64,000 nt of DNA from Fimbriimonas ginsengisoli Gsoil 348 (GCF_000724625.1 NZ_CP007139.1:5167763-5231762); one strand, 5' to 3'. Positions 1 through 10,108 are shown, counted from the first letter of the stretch. Notes: generated from the sequence alone by a model not told the origin. Numbers and translations: made by a program.

Positions 1-809
<809 letters not shown>

Positions 810-956
810 CTACGATGGGTTACGACCGATTCGGCCAGACCCAATCGGAGAAGGAGTATACCTTCGCCCCGCTCCAAGCGGCTACTACGCTTTCAGGTTT
901 ACCGCTCGGCGGCGTCGCAACTGAGTTTCGATCTCTTGGCCGTAAACTAGAGGAAG

Positions 957-1517
957 ATGGAGGATGTAGCGGCGTCGGCAGATTTTAAGCTCGGACGGCA
1001 CGAGCCGGGAGCCGGAATGGTCGCGCATCGCTACGCCAACGTTTATCACCGGGAGAAGGGGCGGCTCGTCATCGCGCCGAAACGGGACCAGATCGGCCTA
1101 TTCCTCGCCCTCGCCCGGCAGATCGATGGGCCGTTCCGGTTCGTCTACGTTCTTCTCGGTCCTTTCGGACGATATGCCGAAGGACGCTACGAGTTGTCGG
1201 TACGTCTCGACCACGAATCTCTCGAGCTCCTGCTCGATCAATTTCGCCTTTTCTTTCAAGGGGACGCCCGGCACCACGTCTTTATCGGTAACGATTCGCC
1301 GGAACCTTTACTTTTTTACGATCAGCACGACCTTATCTATGCCTATGGCCCCGCCGAACGGTACGTGCCGCTCCTCGAGTCGCAGGGCCTCACGCCGGGG
1401 GTCCCGGAGATGCCCAGCCCCCACTCGCACCACATTAGGCCCGAATTCGACGTCGTCGCGGAGGAATTGTTGTCGGGTCGAGACTGGAAAACGGGGCCGC
1501 TGTTGGAAAGCGATTAA
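957..1517 (+). CDS. Conserved-looking protein of unknown function, 186 aa
   Basis: I do not recognise a family. The 186-residue product has no signal peptide or membrane segment and looks like a soluble cytosolic alpha/beta protein. It has a region rich in aromatic and acidic residues (RFVYVLLGPFGRYAEGRYEL) and a histidine-rich stretch near residue 155 (PSPHSHH). The ATG is preceded by AGAGGAAG, a good ribosome site at short spacing. It is divergent from atpD across about 160 bases that must hold both promoters. Codon use matches neighbouring genes, which supports a real gene. Confidence 0.75.
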   Translation: MEDVAASADFKLGRHEPGAGMVAHRYANVYHREKGRLVIAPKRDQIGLFLALARQIDGPFRFVYVLLGPFGRYAEGRYELSVRLDHESLELLLDQFRLFFQGDARHHVFIGNDSPEPLLFYDQHDLIYAYGPAERYVPLLESQGLTPGVPEMPSPHSHHIRPEFDVVAEELLSGRDWKTGPLLESD

Positions 1518-1682
1518 TTCCAGGCCCCTCCTGGTCGGCGATGTTCGTGCGACGTCGAAAAGTTGGGGTGTCCGTAATGTCCGGCGGACCGCCGCAGGGA
1601 CCGGCGCAGGGGACCGGGCGAGACGCCCGGGGTCTGGGGAGTGGGCGAGGACGCCCGCGCTCCTGGCGGGCGGAACGGCGAC

Positions 1683-4028
1683 CTACGGTCTTGGACGGAG
1701 GCGGGTTACAGACCAGATTAGGTTCACGACGTCGTCTTTGAAGACGTCGTCGTGGCCGCCGCCGGCGGCCGGGTTTCCTTCGTAGCAGATGCGGCTGGCA
1801 TCGATATTCAGAAGGGTAGGCCCCGTCGGGAAACTATATTTGGATAGGTCGGGCGGGTCGACCACCATCGAGAACTCTCCGTTCCTGCCGATGTACGTCG
1901 CCTCCCGGAATCCGCCAAGCCCCTTTGCACCGAGGCGACAAATGCCGAGATAGCCGGCGGCGAGGCGGCCGTTGTTCGCAAGCGGGTAGTAGACCCCGTT
2001 TGCGGTGTCGTAGCCAGTGAAGATACTGGCGATCGCGCCATCCGTGTGGGTGAGCAGATGCTCCTCACCGGTGTACCAACTCGAGGCGATGGCCCCCTGA
2101 ACGGTGCAAAGAGAAGTAATCCGGTGCCCAGGATGCGCGCCGCTCCTCGCTTTCATCTGGGGACGGAAGATCGCCGCGAACGAGTGCCAGCGGCTACTTT
2201 TCGCCCGCGTCCCCACGATCGTGCGGGCCGCGTTTACCACGACCAGCCCCCCAAAGCTGTGCCCGATAAGGTGCAGCGGCCGTTCGCCCAAATCGCATGC
2301 GGTAACAAGCTTGCGGACAAACTGGCCCAGCTCAACCCCCGCTTGAACTCCCTTCCGCTGCATGGCAAAGAATGCGAGCTGATTGTCGAGCATCGAAGTC
2401 ATCGCACGCACCGAACTGTCCGGACCGACGGTGGATTGAACCAGTCGAACCGGCGCTCGTGCGATCGCGGCAAGGATATCGCGGGCGTTTCGCGCCCGGT
2501 CCCCTTCGTCGAGCAGCCGTTCGCGGAAAACCCCAGACAGAGGTTTCTCCGCTTTGGCGGCAATCCACGAAACGATGGCGCAGATGGCCAATAAAGCCGC
2601 CCCTGCCACGTATCCCCAAAAGTTTTGGGGTCCATAAGCAAAGGCGGCGAGGGCCAGCAGAGAAACCGGGGTGCGGAAGAGGAAAGTAAAGAGCAGGAAA
2701 ATCAAGATCGGCGTCAGGCAAAGTAACTGAGGGCCGATCCAAGCGACCACCTGGATGAATGGGAATCCTTTCGCGGGCTGAGTGCGCCCCGCGATCGTGC
2801 GTTTTCGCCGATAGAGAATCTGGAAAATCAGGAGGATCAGGAAACTGACGGCGACCCAGGTGATGACGCCGATAACGATTCGCCCGGTGCCCGTCATCTG
2901 TTCCCACCAAGGTATCTGCGAGAGCGCATTTCCGACTTTGTCGACGGCCTGATCCAGCCAAGACGTACCGGTCTGACCGCTCTTGCGCTTGGACACGAGC
3001 TTCCAAATGAACCCAGCGATGGCCGGCAAGCCGACCACCGCCAGTAGGAACTTGCCCAAGGTGCCGATCCCGGTCAGCCAATCGCCGGCTGGCTTCGGCT
3101 TCTCGGTTTGATCGAGGAGAAAGCCCTTCGCCTGGCTCTCCCAATAGCAGCGCCAGAGCGTGCAGACCTTCTCGTCCAAGGTCGGCCGCTGCTCCACGCC
3201 CCGGTATTTATAGGCGTTGAGCACTTGAGTTAGCGTGTGAAGGCTTGCCGGATCGGAGGCAAGCGCCTCCGTGTCGGGGAGGACGTTGCAAGCGAGCTGC
3301 TCGAACAAGTGTTCGAAGTCGTCGACCAAGTCTCCCGCGCTCTTTTGGGCCGTGAACGTCGGATTGGGCTCGAAGGTGCGCTCAACGAGTTCCAGAAAGG
3401 ACGCTTTATCGCGGCGCCCCGCGCGGTCGAGCCAAATGTCTTTGCCGGGGTCGGAGTTCCAATGGACGGCGAGGAATAGCGGACGGTATTGCTCGTCGAC
3501 ACCAAACTTCCCTCTCCGCCAAAGCATCGAGAATCGGCTGACGAGGCGATCGTAGGCCTGAACGCCGCCGAGGTAGTTGCGGTGCCAACCGTGACTCACC
3601 ACGAAGATGTCCGAAATGTTCTGACTACCGATCTGCTGAACGTAAGCCTTGACCTGGTCGGCAATGATCTGGTTCTGAAACGGAAATCGGCTCTCCAGCA
3701 CTGGAATGAGAAAGAACGGCCGATCTCGGCGAAAGTCGCTGTTGGCGCCCGGGCGAATCGTAACCCCCGGCCAGAATGGATCGGTCAGCGCCTTTTCGAC
3801 CGTCTCCCGGTCCAAGTTGCCCGTCACCTTCGCACCGTCTTCCTTCTGGAACCTCTTTGTGGCCTCCTCCAATTGCTCTATCTGCCCAGAAACGCCCTGA
3901 GGCGGGAAGTGGCCCTTCCGAGTTAGGAACGTCCGCCATTCGGCGCGCCGATCCGAGTCCATATCCTTGAGCCGGACAGACCCTTGCGAATCGATGTGAG
4001 GCTCTTGGACCAGGAAGTTCCAGTGCAT
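1683..4028 (-). CDS. Membrane protein with N-terminal peptidoglycan-binding domain and interrupted alpha/beta hydrolase
   Basis: A 781-residue protein. Residues about 40-90 resemble a PG_binding_1 domain (EEATKRFQKEDGAKVTGNLD, then the ETVEKAL helix). Residues about 139-190 look like the first strands of an alpha/beta hydrolase (IFVVSHGWHRN, FLAVHWNSDPGK). Four or five membrane segments follow (about 322-345, 382-407, 423-492). The nucleophile elbow comes only afterwards: LHLIGHSFGGLVVVNAA, with the candidate serine at about 591. The likely role is a membrane-anchored lipase or esterase acting near the cell wall; substrate unknown. I chose the ATG at 4028 because AGAAGGAGAATC precedes it; the longer frame to 4127 adds 33 residues rich in Arg and Ser with no ribosome site. 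The order of parts is inference from motifs. Confidence 0.72.
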   Translation of the reverse strand: MHWNFLVQEPHIDSQGSVRLKDMDSDRRAEWRTFLTRKGHFPPQGVSGQIEQLEEATKRFQKEDGAKVTGNLDRETVEKALTDPFWPGVTIRPGANSDFRRDRPFFLIPVLESRFPFQNQIIADQVKAYVQQIGSQNISDIFVVSHGWHRNYLGGVQAYDRLVSRFSMLWRRGKFGVDEQYRPLFLAVHWNSDPGKDIWLDRAGRRDKASFLELVERTFEPNPTFTAQKSAGDLVDDFEHLFEQLACNVLPDTEALASDPASLHTLTQVLNAYKYRGVEQRPTLDEKVCTLWRCYWESQAKGFLLDQTEKPKPAGDWLTGIGTLGKFLLAVVGLPAIAGFIWKLVSKRKSGQTGTSWLDQAVDKVGNALSQIPWWEQMTGTGRIVIGVITWVAVSFLILLIFQILYRRKRTIAGRTQPAKGFPFIQVVAWIGPQLLCLTPILIFLLFTFLFRTPVSLLALAAFAYGPQNFWGYVAGAALLAICAIVSWIAAKAEKPLSGVFRERLLDEGDRARNARDILAAIARAPVRLVQSTVGPDSSVRAMTSMLDNQLAFFAMQRKGVQAGVELGQFVRKLVTACDLGERPLHLIGHSFGGLVVVNAARTIVGTRAKSSRWHSFAAIFRPQMKARSGAHPGHRITSLCTVQGAIASSWYTGEEHLLTHTDGAIASIFTGYDTANGVYYPLANNGRLAAGYLGICRLGAKGLGGFREATYIGRNGEFSMVVDPPDLSKYSFPTGPTLLNIDASRICYEGNPAAGGGHDDVFKDDVVNLIWSVTRLRPRP

Positions 4029-4322
4029 GATTCTCCTTCTATCGGATTCAGGCAGCACGTTCGTTGCTGATCGCGATATATAACTAAGATAACATAAAAA
4101 TCGAAATCTGCGTGATTTACGGAACATCCTGCTTTGTTTTGAGAGACAAATCCTGGCGATAGCTCCGCGCCTCGGCGGCGCATCGAGGGCCCGAACTTCA
4201 TGCTGGCTGCCCGTGCAACGTTCAACGGACGCAAGGTCCTAGCGGAAAAACGTTGACGCAACCTCAGTTGAACCTAGCGTGTTATAATCGGGGCGGCCTC
4301 TAGCGGCAGCCGACATCCACCC
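4029..4322. other. Divergent intergenic region, 294 bp
   Basis: Gene-free stretch between the hydrolase (leftward) and pspA (rightward). It has an AT-rich patch around 4073-4105 that is a likely leftward promoter zone, and the pspA -10 element near its right end. No RNA gene or repeat was seen. Confidence 0.5.
4280..4288 (+). promoter_or_regulatory. Extended -10 promoter of pspA
   Basis: TGTTATAAT is a perfect extended -10 element (TGn followed by TATAAT), 34 bases upstream of the pspA ATG. No good -35 lies at 17 bases, as is common for extended -10 promoters. A TTGACG at 4253 is 24 bases away, too far to be its partner. Confidence 0.6.
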
Positions 4323-5126
4323 ATGAAGCGTTTCTTCAACTGGCTTAAGGCCGTCTTCAACCGCACGATGGACAAGGTCGAGGACCCTGACATCATGCTC
4401 GATCAGGCGCGCCGCGATATGCAGGGCGCGCTCGTCTCTAATAAGGAGAGGGCCGTTCAGGCCATCACCCAAAAGAATCGTCTCCAGATGATGCTGGACG
4501 ACGAGCGAAAAAAGGCGGCTCAGCTCGAAAGCCAAGCCACCATGGCTCTCAAGCAGGGCGACCGCGAGCTCGCGACTCAGTTCATGCGCGAGAAGATGAA
4601 CCACGACGCGACGATCGCCACGCTCCAGCAGTCGTACGAGCAAGCCGTGGCGACCGTGGACCAGGTCAAGATCGCGATCAAGCGTCAAGAGGAGGAGGTC
4701 CGCAAGAAGACCGCCGAGGCGCTCGCGATGAAGGCCCAGTGGAAGCAAGCGCAGATCCAGAACTCGATCTCCAAGGCGCTCGAAGGGCTCACCTTTGAGA
4801 ACCAGTTCGAGGGATTCGGCGCGGCCCAAGAGCGGATCCGCGAGGCGCAGAGCGAAGCGGCGGCTCGTCAAGAGATGATGGGAACGTCGCTCCAGGGGCG
4901 CGTGATGTCGATGGAAGACAAGACGCGCGACATGGAAGCGGAGAGCGAGCTTGCCAAGCTGGAAGAGCGCCTCGGCCTTCGCCAGCCGGTGACGCCGGTC
5001 ACCACGGATCAAACGGTTTCCGTCTCCGCGGCTCCCGGCGCGGTTCCCGCTCCCGCGGAAGCGGCGGCTCAGTCCGAAGCCGAGCGGCAGATCGAAGAGC
5101 TCGAGCGACGGCTTAAGGGACAGTAG
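4323..5126 (+). CDS. pspA: PspA/IM30 family membrane-stress protein
   Basis: Phage-shock protein A family: ESCRT-III-like coiled-coil protein that polymerises on damaged inner membrane and helps keep the proton gradient. The 267 residues are nearly all helical, starting with the amphipathic membrane-binding helix (MKRFFNWLKAVFNRTMDKVE) and the family's EDPDIMLDQARRDMQ motif. A long charged coiled coil runs to about residue 220. A Pro/Ala-rich linker (about 222-250) then leads to a short helix ending ERQIEELERRLKGQ. No pspF, pspB or pspC lies nearby, so regulation differs from the enterobacterial system. It has its own extended -10 promoter and a strong terminator, so it is probably transcribed alone. 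Confidence 0.93.
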   Translation: MKRFFNWLKAVFNRTMDKVEDPDIMLDQARRDMQGALVSNKERAVQAITQKNRLQMMLDDERKKAAQLESQATMALKQGDRELATQFMREKMNHDATIATLQQSYEQAVATVDQVKIAIKRQEEEVRKKTAEALAMKAQWKQAQIQNSISKALEGLTFENQFEGFGAAQERIREAQSEAAARQEMMGTSLQGRVMSMEDKTRDMEAESELAKLEERLGLRQPVTPVTTDQTVSVSAAPGAVPAPAEAAAQSEAERQIEELERRLKGQ

Positions 5127-5130
5127 TCGA

Positions 5131-5186
5131 ATAAAAACGACAAGGGTGGCGGAACCGGCCGGTTCCGCCACCCTTGTCGTTTTTAT
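5131..5186. terminator. Perfect 56-bp palindrome, rho-independent terminator
   Basis: Both 28-base arms pair without mismatch around the centre at 5158/5159 (core GGAACCGGCCGGTTCC). The arms end in an A-run on the left and a T-run on the right, so it can terminate in either direction. It begins 4 bases after the pspA stop and ends 26 bases before the next start. Confidence 0.9.
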
Positions 5187-5212
5187 GGATCGTGTGGGAT
5201 ACCATACGGTTC

Positions 5213-5788
5213 ATGAACCGAGTTTCCGCAGTTGCTCTTCTCACGATCGTCGCCATGGCTTCGGCATTTGGCCAAAGAGGAGAGGGAGCGCGGATTGCGA
5301 TCAAGAGGGCGCTCGATCCGGCGGCGGCGACGATTCCGAAAACGCCGGTGAAGACGACCGTCGAAGATCTACTGGCGGCGGTGCGGCCCCCGGCCCTACA
5401 GCCGGATTCAAAGGGAGCGGAGTACCAGAACCGCCGGATCGGGCCGCTGGAGAATACGATGTGGCAGGTGACCGCCACCATCAAGCAGATCATCCTGCGA
5501 GCGGACGGCGACTACTATATGGTGATCGAGGGCGCGTCGGGCGCGCGTACGGTCGTCGAGGTTCCGGACCCGCGGCTCTGCCCCAAGAGCAAGCTGATCA
5601 AGCAGATTCAGCATGTGCGGAACATGCTCGCCAAGCGGTTCGGGCCGACTCCGATGCCGCAGGACGTTAATCAAAAGGCGACGATCACCGGGGTCGGGTT
5701 CTTCGGAATGCAAGGGCGCAGCCTGCAAGGGCGGCAGAACAACGGAGCCCGTCTGATGCCCGGCATCGACATTTCGTTCGATAAGTAA
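5213..5788 (+). CDS. Secreted protein of unknown function, OB-fold-like C-terminus
   Basis: A 191-residue exported protein. MNRVSAVALLTIVAMASAFG is a typical signal peptide. The mature part holds ADGDYYMVIEGASGARTVVE and ends with TGVGFFGMQGRSLQG plus GIDISF, reminiscent of small bacterial secreted proteins whose last segment reads GFFDF followed by ELHPV; that likeness is from memory, not a search. I chose the ATG at 5213; the longer frame from TTG at 5174 begins inside the terminator palindrome. The gene is flanked by that terminator and by a repeat cluster, so it is probably transcribed alone from a very short upstream region. Confidence 0.7.
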   Translation: MNRVSAVALLTIVAMASAFGQRGEGARIAIKRALDPAAATIPKTPVKTTVEDLLAAVRPPALQPDSKGAEYQNRRIGPLENTMWQVTATIKQIILRADGDYYMVIEGASGARTVVEVPDPRLCPKSKLIKQIQHVRNMLAKRFGPTPMPQDVNQKATITGVGFFGMQGRSLQGRQNNGARLMPGIDISFDK

Positions 5789-5797
5789 ACGCCGATC

Positions 5798-5902
5798 GTG
5801 GCACTGGCATCTTGCCAGTGGGTCCCAAGGGCATCCCTGCCCTTGGGACCATTCACACGACCAGGATGGTCGTTAAGGTTCATCGGCTGGGAGCCGATGC
5901 TA
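5798..5902. repeat. Composite palindromic repeat (four hairpins), copy A
   Basis: Four consecutive perfect or near-perfect hairpins: CACTGGCATCTTGCCAGTG (5802-5820), GGTCCCAAGGGCAT with its complementary arm (5821-5850), ACGACCAGGATGGTCGT (5857-5873) and CATCGGCTGGGAGCCGATG (5881-5899). The same four-part order occurs at 44519-44622. It lies between two convergent genes. Confidence 0.85.
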
Positions 5903-5924
5903 CTTCACCTCCGCAGTTAAGCGA

Positions 5925-6692
5925 TCACCACTTTTCGTCGCCGTTGTCCAGCCAGGGGAACCACTGGGGCATGTTGAGCGTGTCGACGGTATTGATGTCG
6001 GCGGGCCATCCCGAAGTGGGGAGCGACTTGTACGATGCCGGCATCTTGCGGTACCTCGCGTGGGTGTCCGCGAAGACGTAGTTGGAACCGCCCAAGTGCC
6101 TGTCCAAGATCGAGTGGCCGTCGGGCGCCTTCCAGCGATTCGGGGCCATTAGCTCATAGTGAGAGTTCGACTGGCTCTCGATGATGAAGACCTTGCTCGA
6201 GGGGGTCGTGATCGAACCCATATCGCCGCCGGTCAACGAGAAAAAGTTGCCGGTCGGCTTTTTGAAGAAGAACTGGTTGAGGGCGTAGCTAAGCGGCTTA
6301 CCGGTTACCTTCACTCCACTTCCCTTCGGCCAGTCGGCCGCGCCGCTGTTGTCGTCGGGGCACTTGAACATGTCCACGTTCTTGGTGTAGGGCAGGAGGA
6401 GGTCGGCCCAGTTCAGCTCGGCCTTCCCTTCGCCGGCGTGCCAGGCGAAGACGGTGAAAGGAGGTCCGACATAGGTCGACGGGTAGTTGGCCATCGGCAA
6501 CATGTCGTCGCTATCGCTCACGTACAGGTACAGGCCGGTGCCGGTCTGCTTACCGTTGCTGAGGCACTGGGTCTTCTTAGCCGATTCCTTCGCCTGGGCG
6601 AAGACCGGGAAGAGGATAGCGGCAAGGATCGCGATGATCGCGATGACGACGAGGAGTTCGATCAGAGTAAATGCTCGGCGGACGGATTGCAT
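5925..6692 (-). CDS. Type II/IV prepilin-like protein (DUF1559-like, H-X9-DG type)
   Basis: Pseudopilin-like protein of 255 residues. The N-terminus RRAFTLIELLVVIAIIAILA is a class III prepilin signal with the conserved Phe and Glu5, cleaved and methylated by a PilD-type peptidase. The mature region has the family signature AKKTQCLSNGKQTGTGLYLY, CPDDNS, and near the end HLGGSNYVFADTHARY, the H-X9-DG type motif (here D-T replaces D-G). It should sit in the membrane and assemble or be displayed outside. Such proteins are greatly expanded in Planctomycetes and Armatimonadetes and usually stand alone, as here. A paralogue lies at 42982-43659. Confidence 0.9.
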   Translation of the reverse strand: MQSVRRAFTLIELLVVIAIIAILAAILFPVFAQAKESAKKTQCLSNGKQTGTGLYLYVSDSDDMLPMANYPSTYVGPPFTVFAWHAGEGKAELNWADLLLPYTKNVDMFKCPDDNSGAADWPKGSGVKVTGKPLSYALNQFFFKKPTGNFFSLTGGDMGSITTPSSKVFIIESQSNSHYELMAPNRWKAPDGHSILDRHLGGSNYVFADTHARYRKMPASYKSLPTSGWPADINTVDTLNMPQWFPWLDNGDEKW

Positions 6693-6785
6693 AAAGAATC
6701 ACCGGGGAAAAAGACAGCCCATTGTATCGTAGGGCCGGAAATATGACGGGGCGTGGTGGCGAAAAGTGCGCGGGAATCGGCGTGG

Positions 6786-6931
6786 CATGGGCGGCCCGCC
6801 CATGTGGCGAACGTAAGTTCGCCATCCGGAGGGAGCCGCTCTGGAGAGCGGCGGTCCTTCCGGATCGGACTCCCTCACCCCCAACCCCCTCTCCCTCGTT
6901 CGGCACGAACATCCGAAGGAGGGAGAGGGGG
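6786..6931. repeat. Cluster of palindromic repeats between pseudopilin and Tricorn genes
   Basis: Successive hairpins: CATGGGCGGCCCGCCCATG (6786-6804), TGGCGAACGTAAGTTCGCCA (6805-6824), a nested arm pair with CCGCTCTGGAGAGCGG near 6836, and a long hairpin with arms CCCCCTCTCCCTC and GAGGGAGAGGGGG (6885-6931). The loop of the last one (TCGGCACGAACATCCGAA) resembles sequence inside murD. The last hairpin could also terminate transcription on either side. Confidence 0.8.
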
Positions 6932-6940
6932 CTCGGAGAG

Positions 6941-9900
6941 TTACTTGGTTTGCGACATTAGCACCTCGATCGCTTTATCGAGTTGCGGGTCCTTCCCGGC
7001 AAAGTATTCCTCCGGGGTGATCTGGACGTCGTAGTCCGGGATCACGCCGTTATCTTCGAGCGGGGTTCCGTCGAGCCGGTACGCGCCCGTGCCGGGGAGG
7101 CGGATGCTGGTGCCGTCTACCAGGCGGCCACCGCCGGTGTAGATGACGTAGCCGGGAGTGGGGCGGCCCACCAAGGTCGCCAGCTTGCGCGACTTCATCG
7201 CCGCCGGGAACATCTCGGCGTTGGAGTAGCTCGACTCCGCCATCATCACGACCATCGGAACTCCCAACGCTTGCCCCGGGCCGAGCTGCAGCGGCTCGTC
7301 TCGAACTTGGTAGTAGGAGTTCGGCTGACGCTCCAGCACGTCGATGATTCGGTCGGAGGTGTTGCCGCCGCCGTTGTTTCGGACGTCGATGATCAGCCCC
7401 TTCTTCCCTTCGGCGTATTGCCAGACCTGCTGGTTGAACCGCTGGAACTCACCCTCGCCCATACCGGCGATGTGAACGTACGTTAGCCGGCCGCCCGACT
7501 TCTCCTCGACGTACTTGCGCCGAGCTTCGAGCCGGTTCCCCTGCACGATGCCCGCGAAGGCGCCCGAGCTGATCGCCCGGTACTTCACTTCACGCGTTTT
7601 GCCGTCGGCCCCTTGGACCTGCAGAGTCAGCTCACGGCCCACCTGCTCGTTCAGCACATCCCGGTAGAGCACCTCGTCCGGCAAGACGTCCTTGCCGTTG
7701 ATCTTGAGGACGATCTCGCCTGGAGACAGCTTCGACTTAGCGTAGCTGCCGGGTGACCGGGCCGGAACATCCTTGATCTTGATCCCCGGGCCGGGATAGG
7801 AGTAGTCGAACGTAAACCCGAGGTGGGCGCTCGTCTGGCTGCTCGGATTCCCCGGCGCCGCCGAAACTTCCGAGTGCGAGGACTCGAGCTCGCCCACGAG
7901 CATGTTCAGCACCGTCGCCATCTCGTTTCGGTGACCGATCGACGGCAGATACTTCCGGTATCGGTCGCGGAGCGCGGTCCAGTTGCGGCCGTGGAAATTA
8001 GGATCGTAGAACCGGCGGTTGTAGGTGCGCCAGAACTCGTTGAAAGCGGCCTCCCGCTCTTTGCGGAGGTCGTGGGTCCAATCGGCGCGGAAGGTGGTGA
8101 CGTTGACCGGCGTTCCCGGTTGGTGGATCTCGACGATGGCGGGGAGACCCGATCGAAGCGCCACCACCTTGGTCTGGTCGTCGTTCCAAGTGATGGCGTT
8201 GAAGCCGCCGCTGTTGGTTACCTTCCGGGGCTCGTCGCCGTTAAAGGGGGCCTTCCATAAGTCGCCGCTGTTCAAGAAGTACAGGGCGCCATCGGCCGGG
8301 TCCACCAGAATTTCGCTCTGGACCGGCATGTTGAGGAACTGCCGGGGGCGGCTCTCGATGTCGTCGAAATCGATGTCGACTTTCACCGGGCCGGTCGGCT
8401 TCGTGTACTTCAGATCGAGCTCGGTCGTCGGCACATCCTCCGGATGAAGAGCGACCAGGTAGACGGCATCCCCGCTTCGGTTGCTCCGGAAGAGGAGATA
8501 CTTGCCATCGGGGGTAAAGGTCGGCTGAGTGTGCTGGGCGCTTAGCTTGGTGATGTTGGTCGACTTGCCGGTGGTCGTGTCGAACACGTAAATGTTTTGC
8601 GTCGACTCCCAGTAGTAGTAACCGGATCGGAGCAGCGTCTCGGAGTACGCGACGTAGCGCCCGTCGGGCGACCAGTTATAGAACTTGGAATCTCCGGGAT
8701 GGCTGATGACCCGCGTCGGAGTTCCGCCGATGACGGGAACGGTGAAAAGGCCGCCATCCTTGCCGGTCATCCAGAAGCTGACCTTGGTTTTATCGGGCGT
8801 CAGGCGAAGCTGCTCGACGTCGGCATCGGCGTTGGTGATTGCGGTGACCGCCTTCGTCTCGGTGTTCATCGAGTAGAGCCGCTCGGCTCCGTTACGGTCG
8901 CTCACGAAGAAGAGCGTCTTGTTGTCCGGCGCCCAGAGCGGTTGCTCGTCCGTGCCGGCCCAGTCGGTGAGCTGCACCGCATCGTCGGCGTTCGGCCCCT
9001 TTCCTTTCTTGGTCGGCACGAGCCACAGCTCGCTGCGGACCTGGACCACGAACTTATCTCCCTTCGGCGAGAGAGCCGCGTCTTCCGCGCCATTGGTAAG
9101 CACGAGCCGCTCTTCCTGGGTCGTTTTGTCGTCGATGCTGGCGGTGAGGGCGATCTTTTGGGGCGTTTTGCCGCCGGCCATCAGATAGACGTCACCGTCA
9201 TCCTCGAAAGCGACCGCGTCCGATTTACTGGCTGCCGTGAGGAACCGGGCGGGGGCTCCGATAAAACTGGTGAGTCGGCGGGCGCCGCCGTTCATAGCGA
9301 CGGCGTAAACGTTCGGGGTGCGGTTGACGTTATCGACGTTCTTCCCCACGCTCTTGCCGATCGGCGCGGTCGACGGGGTCTTCTCGGTGACGGTGATCGT
9401 ATAGACCGACTTGCCGTCCGGGAACGGGTTTGGCCAGAGATGCTGGAATCCGGTGTCCCGGATCTTCTCCCGCTTCTGGGTCGTCAGGTCGTACCGCCAG
9501 AGCTGGGCGGCCGCCGAACCCTGGTACCGCGAGCGGACCCAGGGGAAGCCGAACCGGTTGTAAACGATCGACTTGCCGTCCGGCAAGAACCGGGGATTGC
9601 TGACCGGCATCATGTCCAACATCAGCCGGTTTGCCCGGCCGTTGGTTACGTCGATGGTGTAGAAGCCGTTATTGCTGTCGTCGCGGGTCGTCCGGATCAG
9701 GATCGTTTTGCCGTCCGGCGACCAGTCGCTCGGGATGTCGCTTCCGGAGTGGTAGGTAAGCCGCCGGGTCTGTCCGCCGCCGGCCGGAACGATGTACACA
9801 TCCCAGTTACCGCTTCGGTTGGATGCGAATGCGACGTACTTTCCGTCGGGAGACCAGATCGGATTGTCGTCCATCTCGACATGGTTAGTGAGAGGGACGG

Positions 9901-10108
9901 CTTTGCCGCCCGACGAGGGGGCCACCCAAATGTCACCCTGATAGCTAAACGCGAGCTGCGTGCCGTCGGGGCTAAGAGCGAGAGAGCGGGCGCCTACCAA
10001 CGGAGAGGCTTGGGGCGGCGGCAACTGCGCCGCCGCGAAACCGCTCAGCGAGGCGAAGAATAACGCGCTGAATGAGATACGAAACATAGGATAGATACCG
10101 TTATACAC
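6941..10108 (-). CDS. Tricorn-type protease (beta-propeller, PDZ, S41 peptidase), secreted
   Basis: A 1055-residue Tricorn homologue that degrades peptides, probably in the periplasm. After a signal peptide ending near FAAAQ come many WD40/TolB-like blades with the motif SPDGK (SPDGTQLAFSYQGDIW, WSPDGKYVAFASNRSGNWD). A linker helical region, a PDZ domain (GPGIKIKDVPARSPGSY, LSPGEIVLKINGKDVL) and the S41 catalytic domain follow, with ESSYSNAEMFPAAM carrying the likely nucleophile serine near 962. The GTG at 10108 has GAGGGG seven bases upstream; the ATG at 10087 lacks a ribosome site. The length matches Tricorn (about 1070). It is isolated, with no tricorn-interacting factor genes beside it. 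Confidence 0.93.
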   Translation of the reverse strand: MYNGIYPMFRISFSALFFASLSGFAAAQLPPPQASPLVGARSLALSPDGTQLAFSYQGDIWVAPSSGGKAVPLTNHVEMDDNPIWSPDGKYVAFASNRSGNWDVYIVPAGGGQTRRLTYHSGSDIPSDWSPDGKTILIRTTRDDSNNGFYTIDVTNGRANRLMLDMMPVSNPRFLPDGKSIVYNRFGFPWVRSRYQGSAAAQLWRYDLTTQKREKIRDTGFQHLWPNPFPDGKSVYTITVTEKTPSTAPIGKSVGKNVDNVNRTPNVYAVAMNGGARRLTSFIGAPARFLTAASKSDAVAFEDDGDVYLMAGGKTPQKIALTASIDDKTTQEERLVLTNGAEDAALSPKGDKFVVQVRSELWLVPTKKGKGPNADDAVQLTDWAGTDEQPLWAPDNKTLFFVSDRNGAERLYSMNTETKAVTAITNADADVEQLRLTPDKTKVSFWMTGKDGGLFTVPVIGGTPTRVISHPGDSKFYNWSPDGRYVAYSETLLRSGYYYWESTQNIYVFDTTTGKSTNITKLSAQHTQPTFTPDGKYLLFRSNRSGDAVYLVALHPEDVPTTELDLKYTKPTGPVKVDIDFDDIESRPRQFLNMPVQSEILVDPADGALYFLNSGDLWKAPFNGDEPRKVTNSGGFNAITWNDDQTKVVALRSGLPAIVEIHQPGTPVNVTTFRADWTHDLRKEREAAFNEFWRTYNRRFYDPNFHGRNWTALRDRYRKYLPSIGHRNEMATVLNMLVGELESSHSEVSAAPGNPSSQTSAHLGFTFDYSYPGPGIKIKDVPARSPGSYAKSKLSPGEIVLKINGKDVLPDEVLYRDVLNEQVGRELTLQVQGADGKTREVKYRAISSGAFAGIVQGNRLEARRKYVEEKSGGRLTYVHIAGMGEGEFQRFNQQVWQYAEGKKGLIIDVRNNGGGNTSDRIIDVLERQPNSYYQVRDEPLQLGPGQALGVPMVVMMAESSYSNAEMFPAAMKSRKLATLVGRPTPGYVIYTGGGRLVDGTSIRLPGTGAYRLDGTPLEDNGVIPDYDVQITPEEYFAGKDPQLDKAIEVLMSQTK

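Noticed and set aside
1518..1682. Short GC-rich frames after the 186-aa gene
   Set aside because: The segment is made of imperfect GGGCG/CGCCC hairpins and encodes only Gly/Arg-rich peptides; it looks like degraded repeat DNA.
4253..4258. TTGACG as the -35 of the pspA promoter
   Set aside because: The distance to TATAAT is 24 bases, too long for sigma-70; the extended -10 explains the promoter better.
8597..10063. 488-codon plus-strand frame opposite the Tricorn gene
   Set aside because: Antisense shadow with Arg/Gly/Asp-rich composition.
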